The position numbers were made by a program, and so were the translations under genes. A stretch of DNA of 64,000 nucleotides from Nautilus pompilius. Lineage: Eukaryota; Mollusca; Cephalopoda; Nautilida; Nautilidae. Positions 38,801 to 50,800 of the stretch are shown in pieces. Location of the stretch: the NCBI GenBank assembly GCA_018389105.1, contig JACATO010001120.1:310001-374000 (forward strand), read 5' to 3'. The notes below the pieces were generated by a model. It was not told the DNA's origin and made no database searches. It saw only the letters and a list, made by a program, of their open reading frames with translations. The stretch's first letter is position 1; each line of letters opens with the position of its first letter.

Positions 38801-41800
38801 TCCTACTAGACCAGGCTCTCCCTGAGTTCCAGGGGCACCTATTCTTCCTGGGGCGCCCATATTTCCAGCAGCACCTGCGGGTCCACGATCTCCGGCCTGT
38901 CCTCGTCGCCCTGGAGTGCCATCTTTGCCCTAAACAAGCAATACGAATGAGTCTAGTGGAGCTAACAAGTGAGTAACAGACCTAATCATGTGGACATAGC
39001 ATGTCTACTGCTGCTAATATTAGGGGTGATAGAAAAATTAAAAGTTTTAACATAGTTTAATATTAGGAACCCTCTCCGTTTGTTAGCAAAAGGATATTAA
39101 ACAAATGGAATGAACTCTGCCATCAGGAATGGTTAATAAAGGAATTTTAAACCATATCGATAAACATTTGCCTTCATTGGTGACTTTGAAGCCATATTGT
39201 CCACATGAAAAAAAAACAAACAAACAAGCAAACTAAAACGTTCACTCATCCAATAATTATCACTTTAAAATAATCATCATCATCATCATCAGCGCATGTG
39301 TTTGACTGCCGGACAAACTATGAAAAACCCTTGAAAGTCAAATGAAAAGTTGCTTACTGGTTGTCCTGCGTTTCCTTGTTCACCCTGTAATCCTCGAGCA
39401 CCAGTATTTCCTATCTCTCCCTGAGGACCGGTGTCCCCTTTACCACCAGCAGGTCCGGCCGGACCCTTAAATCAGAACATCAGAGAAAATGAACCACCAT
39501 CATCCGTATCCAGCTCTGTGTGAAGATGCTAATGTACTGCTATTAATTGCCTAAGGTACATTCAAAATGTAAATCAGCTTATTGTGGTCTCGTTATTTCA
39601 CATCCATAACAGGATCACCATAGCAGTACCTCTCCCCCCCCCAACAGGTTTCAGTTAAATGTCCATCTCTGTTATAAATGGAGGGTAATGCCCTGCCGAA
39701 GCGCGATACTAAGTGGCTGGAATATCGATTATTCAGCAAGTGCAGATGACAGCTGCACAGGTGCAGACCAACTGTCAGATCGGGCTTTCAGTTACTATAT
39801 TTATCGTTTTTGAAAGAGGGATTGCGAGATGGAATGGATTATGGTACACAGCCATGAGCACATTTCTGGCATGCTATAGCAAAATTAGAACATTATAAAC
39901 ATGCTGTGATTTCCCAGTGACAGCGTGCCAAACAATGCGCCGGGCTATATATTTGGAGTTATGCTTGGTATTAAAAAAATGCTTGTTTTTATTGGAAGCA
40001 TCAACAGGTGACTGAAGGATTTTTTCTCCCACCCCCACAGCTGTTCCATCAGAGAGAACATAGAAACAGGAGCATTGTTATTGTGCTGGTTTGAGTGTTA
40101 GATCTAAACATTTCGGCAAACTTACCTGTAATCCTGGTGTACCTTGTGGACCTGACAGACCTGGGAGACCCCTGTTTCCAGCGGATCCTGGAGAACCAGC
40201 TTCACCTCGGGGTCCTGGAAAGCCACGCCCTCCCTTTTGAGCTCTCTGGCCAATTAATCCTGATGGACCTGGAGAACCTGGCTGACCTACTTCGCCTGGT
40301 TTTCCTGGGCTACCATCTGCACCTCTCAGTCCAATTGCACCCTGTCAAGTATTAAAAGGAAGAAAAAAAACATTAATTTTTTTTTAAAAAATTCAACGTT
40401 TAATGAGAAATAGCAGAACAATTTCAGTTAGAACCCATTTGGGGAAAATCCATCAATAAAAGACCACCCAGAGAGAGAGACAGGTTTTCAGTTGCACAGA
40501 ATAAATGATAATAATAATGTGTTCATGTAGAACATTTCCTTCCAACAGCAGACCAACTTTCTTTGGATACCAGTTTCAGCTCGCTGAAAAGGCAATCAAC
40601 CTCTAAAGACAGCTTTTATTGCACACGCTGTATATGAGATCACTAAAGGTCCACACGTTCAACAACCAGCTAGCAATCATTCTGCTATCTTTCATTTAAA
40701 TAATAATTAAGAAAAAAAAACAAAAGGTACAAAGAATGTGACCTTCTTACTTTACTATTTTGGTTAAAAAAAAACATTTTGAAATGATTTGAAATATTAC
40801 AAGCAACATACACACATAATAAGCTAGTTACAAACAACACTAGATAGTTAAATACAACCAAAATGTTTTGGAAATCTCCTGTAGCTACTGACTCTTTAGA
40901 CATCAAAATAGGTAAACCACACCTGAAAACTGATTTACTTACAGTGTCTCCCTTTTGTCCTGGTAACCCACCTGGGCCTCGTTCTCCTGGCAAACCCTGA
41001 AAAACAATAATAGGGTCATTAGTGAATAAATTAAATTAATGTAGAACAGAAACAAGAAGATTCTCCTTATACATGGTATCCCACACAAAAAAGGCCAGGA
41101 AATACTCCGCTATTTTCATGCTTGTCAAAAGGAAAAAGACACACATCCCCTACACACCTGTCCAGTTGCACAGTATGTAAATGCAAGGGTCAATGAGTGC
41201 TGATTATATTTTGCGTGTTCTGCGTAGTGTTATGATTTAGGCAGCTGTTTACTTTTGGAAGATCTCTGTATTTTTCTTATTAAAAAAAATCTAAAACAGA
41301 CAAGTAACAGTTTGTTGTTGTTTTGTTTTTTTCCTAATATTTTTTCTCAGAAGACACCGCACACAAAACAGAGGAAAAAAAACAAGAAAACTTACAACTA
41401 GACCTGCGGGTCCCGGTGAACCTCTCTCTCCAGCTGGTCCAGGTGGACCCTAAAAAGAAAAAAAAAACTTTAAAAGGTGTATACATGCTGCAATTCACAT
41501 TGGATGATATAAAAGTTGGCAAGAGGAATTCTAAATAAAATTTTTAAAAAAATCTGATAGTGTATTCAGTAGGCAAATATATATAAATATACATATATTT
41601 TTGTTAAAGATGACTAGCATTTACTTACTGCTTCTCCTGAATTTCCTGGGGAACCGCTGGGGCCACGCTCACCTGGTGGTCCACTCAAACCAGTGCTTCC
41701 TGTCTCTCCTGGAAAACCTGTCTCACCCTTCATAAGCACACACAAAAAAAAACCAACATAAATAAAAGAAATACCTGTAATACAGAAAAAGTAATCTAAG

Positions 41801-44800
41801 AAGGAAACAAATTCCAATCAATGGCAGTCTGTTTTCAAGGAAAGATTCAAACTTGAACGGAGCATGGATGAAACAGAGAGCGAGACGGCGAGATACAGAG
41901 AAAGAGAGAGAGAGAATGATCAAGTAGATGTAATTACTACAGTTCACACCTTCTGCTAGTCTCCTTTTGGGTCAATCTGCACATTTCTCAAATTAAATGG
42001 TTACTGGAACTCAGCATATCAAGTGGTTCAGCAACAGACATCAAGTTACACGTACGACTTGGATGCCTTGGTTTCATTAATTATGCAAGTGCAGCTTGTC
42101 TGCTTCTGAATGTCTAGATACTGTCACATTTAGGTTCTAAACCCATGATTCTATATATTTACTACAAAAATTGGAAAAAATTAATAATCATATTCAGTTT
42201 ATGGTTGTTTTTTTTTTTTTATCTCTTCAAGAGCCTTCACTTGCCATTATTTTAAAATAGCACATATTGTGCAGTTAACAAAAACGTTTGGACATTTTCA
42301 AACTGTCAAATGAACCATCAGATAAGTTCCAACGATCCATGCAGTCTCCAGTAGAAGCTACAGCATAAATGTAATTCTCCTGCACCAGCCACAGAGCAGG
42401 GCTGACTGCGTGCAGAATTTGGAGTTTTCTCATATCCTTGTTAAATAAAACAGATACTTACACGTTCACCTTGTGCACCTGGTTGACCTGGGGTACCAGA
42501 TGAACCTCGTTCTCCTGCAGCGCCATCATTACCAGGTGGTCCAGGGGGCCCATTCACACCCTGTTAAAATACAACAATATATTCCAGTGTCTCCCACAAA
42601 TAAATGAGACAATACTAGGAAAAATGTAGGGAGGGGGGGGCGAAAATATTGTGAGCTTGTTTCTTTATTCTCAAAATAAAGTTCAAATGCTGATTCTGAT
42701 GAAAGATCTATAGTTTGTGACCAGTAAATTTAATTATAAGGGATGAAAGTTAAATGTTATATATACACTGTAAAGTGTTTGGCATAACATTTGCATTAGG
42801 CTACTGCCAGTTCAGCATATGCACCGCTCAGTAGTAAACATTGAGAGTTTTTTAAAAGTCAAGTCAAAGATCATTCCTGCATTATTCTGTGGTAACGGAT
42901 CATGATAGACTGGATGTCTGTAGTTTTCCAGTAACAGAGTGGTGAATATGTGAAACTGTCCATCTTCAAAAGTGGTAAAACCCTGATGGTACTAATTCTT
43001 GCAAGAATGCTTCAGACAGTTGGCTTGAAAAGCATGAGCAATTTACATACGTTAAGTGACTTCTGCCCCTCCTCTAACTAACTACAAAATATATAGTTCT
43101 GACTCTGTGAGGGGCAGAAAGTCTTTATGTTGCTAAACAGTCGGAATAACTAAGTTTTAACTAAGGCGCCTTTGACATCATCTTAAACAGCTTTGTTCAG
43201 CAATCCCATCTACCTTACCAAACTGCTCAACACCCTGTTTCAAGTTATGCTTGCTAGCCATGCCACCAATTTTTTTCTCTCAGTACTACTCCCACATCTC
43301 AACTACCCTCAGAATAAATAGATAAAATTAAACCGCTTAATAGTTTGACCATTACCTCTAAAAAGAGAAACAAAGTTCCATCAACTAAATAAGTTTGCGC
43401 GGAATTAATTGGTGCAATCTATTTGTCATTACTTGTTGTGCTGTTGTTTTAGATTTGGAAAACTAGAAATCTGGCTTATACACAGAGATGGGAAATAACT
43501 AATCCCATGAATATTTATTTATTTAGTTTCAAAGTACACAAAAATTGTCAAAAGAACCTTTAAATAGTTTCTGCGCAAATTGCAAAATTATTATTTTTTT
43601 TCTGTTGTAAATTGTGCTCACTTTGTTACAGTAATAAAAATTAATAAAGATACTGGTTTACATAACCAAATGTAAACAGCTAAAACTCCCAGATGTATTT
43701 TAACATATTTGTTGCCTTGCACTTCCAATAATTATTTTACTTTGGATACTTTTTATCGTACAGAAAGATATCAGTGCTTTTCTCACCTGGAATCCAGGGG
43801 TGCCTGGATTACCTGTGTTTCCTCTCTCACCTTGCTGTCCCTGAAATTTGAAATGGTTATGTTAACATTTTTTTTTTAAAAATTCTAATTTATATTTGCA
43901 AAGTATTCCTGTCTGACATATGATAATCTCAGTATCTTCTCTCCTTTTTCAGAAATATAATACAATAAAAGACGCCTTCACCTACAAATGGTTTTATTTT
44001 AATCCCAATTAAAGAGTTTTTTCTTCTATCTTACTCCAATTTAGCTTTACATATAAAGCAATGAATAGAGAGAACACGAATAAATAAATAAATAAATAAA
44101 TAAATATATGCAGTGTGTGTGACATTATTGCAAGTTTGTCTATTCAACAAAGGAAAAAAAATTTAAATGCTGATAAAAATGTAGTATTTTGCTAGTTGAA
44201 ATACAGTAAATGATAATTTATTTTATAAAAGATAAAATGTATATTCACAAATTTGCAGCCATAATTGTGAACTCTCAAACATAAAAAAAAAATACTTTGA
44301 TGAAAGAATCTATTTGACAAAAATTTTAAAATCAACTTTTTTTTACACATATACAGATTCTCTAACTCATATGCTCATATACATGTTTGTATGCAGTGAT
44401 GAATTTACTCGTGTAAAATATGAGATGTTCCATTGGTGAGTCCACAATTATGTCTTCGACTGTATAATCAAAACAAGTTTTTTTAAATTAAAAAAAAAAT
44501 TTCAATTCCCCATTAATATAAATAAAAAGGTAAATTATGTATGGAAGAAAGATTTAAGGTTGTCGAATGGTGTGGTACCAAAGACCAAGTTCAAGTGACT
44601 CAAAACTTAACTGTTTTCACCTGGTAGCAGCTTGGCTAAAACAAGAGGAACAACTTATGGTTCATGGTGATTCAAAATTCTTGGAATGGTTCTTCACCCA
44701 CATTTAAATTGCATGTGTTTGTAAAATATGCATTATTTTTTAAAAACTGAGATAAAGCTTCCATCTGCAACCCACAGGGATAACAATAAAAAAATCTGTT

Positions 44801-47800
44801 GCCAATGTAAAGTCACGATGAAGAGATGGAGAAGTTAAAGAAGAAAGCTAACTTTGCTATTGTTAACCATCCCTCATGTAAACTTAGCTTCATGTACTGT
44901 CTTGCTTTTGCTAGCATACAGTAAAATAAACAAAATAGGATTCATCAGGATAGAAAACATTATAATAAAGCCTTAACAGTGAAAACTAAAATTTAACTTA
45001 CTGGTTGACCCACAAGGCCTGTTGGTCCTTGTTCTCCAGGTAATCCTATCTCACCTCGTGCTCCAGCTGGTCCTTGTTTTCCTGTTTTGCCATCTTCTCC
45101 TGCAGGTCCCTTTAAAGAAAGAAACGATAGACCTCCTTAATTGTCATCTTAATTTTCTTTTAATAACAGCTACAAATAGCTAAATCTGCATGTATCAAAA
45201 TAATCACCCCACAAATTGCTTTTTACTAATTATTTTTCGAAATACTTTTCAAGGGAGGTAATCATAACTGTATAATCAAAAATTACTTTCCTTACTATAT
45301 TTGAATGGAATTTCGGGAAAAAAAATTTAAATGTTTTCGAACTCTCCACCTTGATTTTGATCAGTGTTTGATGTCTGTCCAGTCTTTATATTATAGTCTA
45401 TTTAATCACCAGAGGAAAAAGAATTTAGTTCTTTTAAAATACAACCAAAAAAAAAAATAAATTGATTCTGACTTCCAATAGATAGAAAACAAATTCTTAA
45501 GAAAAAATACAAACAGGCTCGAAATCTTTGGTCTCTCCATCTTTTTTAAAACATTAACAATGATTAAAATCTCCAAGCAACTCACTTGTTCACCAGGTAC
45601 ACCAATTAAACCTTGTGGTCCAGGAAGTCCTTGAATACCCTGGGGTCCTTGTTCTCCTGGATTGCCATCAAAACCAGGGGAACCCTAAAAAAAATAAAAT
45701 TAAAATAATAAATATCATAAACATCAACAACAGATATTTCCTTTCAGACAATAATCACTCACGTGTGCACAAACACAACCTCCATATCTAAAGACGAGAA
45801 ATAATGAACCTAAAGATATAATTTCTCAGTTGACGGTGAATCTAGAGATTATGAAAAACATCTAAAATATCACTAAGTATGGAAATGAGGGTTGCTCAAA
45901 AAAGCCCTCAATGAAGGATTCTGAATGCATGAATATCAGAATTTATTCTAACTCAGTAACTGCTGTTGCATAAGACAAAATAAATAATATCTTACCATTA
46001 AGAAAGCATCATCTGAGAGGAAGCTTTTCATGAATAGTAAATCAAACATGATGGAAGAACAAACAATACCAGATTTTCTTACTAGTGAACTAAATAAAAA
46101 ATGAATAGAAATGTTTCTATAGCAACTTCAGAAATTAGTATTATCATTTTTTGTATACTTACAACTTCACCTGGTGCTCCTGGAGTTCCATCTTGACCTG
46201 GTGATCCTGAAGAACCCTGTAAATGTTAAAAATGATTTTAAAAATTAATTAAAATTTTTAAAAATAACGAGACTGCAATATTTGTAACAGCACATCCATC
46301 TTGGGAAATTATAATAAACCAAACATTACAACTGTTTGTATGTTTCTTTTGAAAACAAAGAATGCCATGTCCTTACAGAGAGGCAGATAAATTCTGTTTC
46401 ATGAAAATCAGATAATATTTCATCCTTATATTTGAAAAAATGTACAATATTTTATAGAAAATATATTTTCCCATCCACTGGTGTTAGGTAAATTTCAGTT
46501 TTGAGAAAACTAGAAACTGTCTGTGGATGTGATGGTTGGTGACTGCACAGAATTACTTCTAAATATTTTAGTGGAACAAAGCTTCAAGTTTTGAAACCAT
46601 TCTCAGAAAGATGTACTATTTTTGCAGAAGATGAGAAATAAAGATTTGTGAAAAAGAAAAAAAAACAGATACTTAACATCAGCAGTAAAATCCTTGTGCA
46701 ATATTTTTCATTGAAATTTTATTACTAATTTCTAATTGTGGTAAATGTCTGGTGCAAATGAATTATACAAAATGAATTGATAAGAAACTTTATGATAATA
46801 TTCCACAAATACTGTCCATTTATTTTTGTGTTTGTCTTTTTTTTCCCCCCCTTACTTACCCTTGGTCCTGGTGGTCCCATAACACCTGGGCGGCCAACTT
46901 CTCCCTGGAAAAAGAAGCTCAATTTTAATTTCATTTCTGACTATCAGTACACCATTTTTGAAAAGACAGTGAGAGAGAGAACCATACACAGTGCAGATTG
47001 CTATGTAAAAGAATATTCAAGAATGGAGTTTTGGGTGAAGGCTCAAACCAAAACTTATATTGGCATTAAAAGATGCAAAAATTCTGGAAAATCTGATTGT
47101 AAACTTTGTGCGCTTACCTACATCCAGCTACTTTTAAAAGTTAAGGATAACAATGTTTGTAAAATGAAAAACTGTGCATCAGCCCATATTTTTAAGTTGG
47201 GAATTTCTCAGATACAGAGTTTGTTCTGTGAATGGAGCAAATGTACAACAAAAACAGCCAAAATTAAAGGAATGTGGGAGATAATGGGAGATCAAGTCAT
47301 TACTAACTAGAATCTGCAGTTAAGAAAAAAATAGGAACTTCTTTGTTGGTGGTGTTATTTTATAAACAATGCAAAATCAGAACACCTTATTGACGGGAAC
47401 CCTAAAATACAAACTAATTAATAATAATACTTTTTCAAGCATGTTGGAATCCAAAACTTGTTAAGCATGAATAAATTTTCTGAAAATTCATTTTCATTTG
47501 CAAAACATTGGTCACACTGAAGTAAAAGTAGTAAAACAAGCATCCCTAAGTCTTTAATTTTTTTTATTTAAAGCTTCTTGCTGTTGATTTGGGAAAATGA
47601 AAGCATAATTCTTTGAACATTAATGATTACCTTCAGTGCTGCATCACCACAGACAGACTCCACTATCACAATGTGGGCACGGCTGACTACTGACAGTGCG
47701 CTGTATCAATTAATAATCGAGGGGAAGTTAAAAAAAAAAAAAAAAAAATTAACTCGCTGTTATTTGGTCGAGAATCTAGCTAAAAGCTGGTTAACTGGTT

Positions 47801-50800
47801 AATAGTGTACAATACTCACAGGCTTTCCAGGTTCTCCGCGTTCTCCAGAAGAGCCTCGTTCACCTGGGCTTCCTGCTAATCCAGCTAATCCTGCAGCACC
47901 TGGGAATCCTGTCATGCCAGGTAAGCCCTAAAGAGAATTAAAACCAACAAAATAGATAAATACAAATAAATACATACTTGTTACAAATTTTTATTCTTTT
48001 TTTTTTTTTCACAAGTGGGTGAAAAGCAAAGGATGCGCGAAATGTCAAGTTTTTACATGTTCTATTCACACAGCATTTATTTAGTTAATCACCCATCCCA
48101 AGCTGACTTAGCCATCTATGAATCTCTCCATCCCTAAGTGAGAAGTTATTCAGGGGAGGTAATCGCACAAGCGCGTTAGAGAAGGAAATGCACATACACA
48201 TGGAATACTGTCTGCCAATGCATTAACAGATGGTGAGGATATCTGACAAATAAACTTAAAATTAGTAAATTTGAGTTTCTCAAGTTCTTTCTTTCTTTCT
48301 TTTAAATTCAAAGCCAACTTGCTTATTTTTATATATTCAGGTTTTTGGGAGTTCTTTTGGATAGAGAAATAATTTTTACCAACAACAAACAGAAAGATTG
48401 TTAGCAGACTTACTCGTTCACCAGTAGCACCAGGTGCGCCAGCTGGGCCGCTGGGACCGGGAGGACCCTGGAAAATAAGCAAATAATTTAAATAAAAATT
48501 AATACCGTCATCATACAATACAGAATGTGCACAAATTGTAAAGTGCCGTGAATTAAGGGAGGAATACTGTAGCCTTGGGTGGGGGGAGAACACTTGCTTC
48601 CAGAAGTATGTAAAACAACGTTGTTTCTTCGTCTTGTGCAAGTGACCCAGCAGTCTGAGTTATTTCCCATTGAATAGCATCATAGGAAAATAGTTAATTA
48701 ACAAAACAGAAGTGCCTTTAGCGAAAAAAAAAAAGATAAATAACACCACAGTATGGCAATTCTATGTTTTCACAGTTTTAAAGAAGTTTACAGAGATTGT
48801 TGGCTTCACGTTTGTCGCAGTTACAAATCCGGTAGCTTTATTTTATTTCTTCTAGAATGCATACAGGAAAACTTTGTACAGGTGAATCAAAAGCCTTTAG
48901 AGACTTACCCTCTTTCCCTCTGGTCCTGAGAGACCCGGAAGACCTCTCTCACCCGGTGAACCATCATTTCCTCTTGGTCCCATCTCTCCTGGAGCTCCTG
49001 TCAGGCCTGGTGGTCCCTAGAATTTAATTACAAGCGTGAGACTGATCAGTTTCAACAACACGGCTAATCAGAGAGGGATGACTGTCGACCTATTCATAAA
49101 GACAACTACTCCTTATTTTCCTGGTAGTCTTCTTATCAACGATTAACTGTACATCTTGGAAATAAATCTGTTCGTTTTTCAGTTTAGAACCTTTAAACAT
49201 AACCCTGTACATCTTGCCTCTCTGAATTTTGGTGTGCAAAACATCAGTATCTTGCTTCATTTATTTTCTCCAGTTGCAAATTTCTGTGCTGTAAGAGCAT
49301 TTGTTCCAAACAACTTTCCGGCAGCCTTGCACAGGTATCCCAGGAACAGGTATCAGGGTACAGCATGCTGGTTTTGCATCACATCTGAATAATCTCGGTG
49401 CGTGTACGAGGGATTGAGAAAGGAATTAGGAAAAAGTGAAAGATTGAAAGAGAGAGAGGGGGAGGGGAGAGAGAACTCACAGTTTCGCCCTTAGATCCAG
49501 CTGATCCTGTGGGTCCAGTTTGTCCGGTTGAACCCTGGGGTCCAGGAAACCCAATGGATCCGGCTGCTCCTGCAGGACCCTGTAATAGAACAGGAGACAA
49601 TATTATAAAAAAAGTTTCTTCGTATATAAAATTAATAACACAGACAGCGATTAAATAAAACAAACTTTAGCTGAACGGTTCTCATAGTCATTATTCAGGT
49701 AACTATAGTTTTAGTTAGACCTAAAATATAAAGCAGAGTTCTCATCTTCTTCACTAAGAGCAGTGTACAATAGCTAATTTGAAGGGAAAAAAAAGAAGAA
49801 AAGGAACTAATATGTTCTTAGACTGGAGTTTGCTTCCTGTGAGAGGGTCAAGTTAGAACACGAAGCACTAATATTTTCAGTACAGTCTCAAGAAGGGCAA
49901 ATGTAATGGCTAAACTTACACGGTCACCCTTTTGTCCAGGATTACCACTTTCTCCAGGAAGACCAGGACTGCCAGATGCACCCTGGGGTCCAGGTAAGCC
50001 ATTTTCTCCGCGAGATCCAGTGGATCCTTGTGCTCCACGTGCTCCTGCTGATCCAGCATCACCCTAATGAGGAAAGAAAGAAAAAGATATAAATCATTGA
50101 AATTTGACCAAAAAAAAAATCAAACATAAAGCAAAAGTAAAAGGGAACCCAACTAAATATTTTGTGAAAATGATTGTCAAAAACTGTCAACGCAGCTTGA
50201 TGTCATAAAAGCACTTTTTAGGCAGTGTAATTAAGGATCATTGGCAGCAACAGTGTTTGAGAACAGGGATAGTACAAGTTTATCGTTTATTTACTTTTTA
50301 GATTGCATGATAAATATTCTGTGGCTTCCTACATCCTCAGCCGATAAGATAAGAAAGCTCAACTATCAGTCTCTTCTTTACACAGTTAACTATGTTACTA
50401 AATGCTAAATGTAAGAAATGATTCTTATCAGATGTAGTCAAGAGTTTGAAAATTGTGCTATACTTCTTTTAATATTTTTAAAAATAATCAGCCGCAATTG
50501 TTTCACTGCTAGTTAAATGACATAAGTCAGAAGCAGAATCTAGTTTTCCCCAAGCTGCATCTAAGTAATGACTTAACAAAAAACCCAATTAATAATGTAT
50601 AAATATAATATGTATAGTTCAATCAAGGAGAGCAGATGAAAGCTATCCAAGACTTTAACACAACCAATCTAAATGTGCTGTCTCTCCCAGACATCTTTAG
50701 GTCTCTTCAGATCATTTAAACTCATCTTTCATTTCCATGGTTTTCTTTCAAACCTTCTACATAATAGAATGTATATGGTGAATTAAAACTAAAAATTATG

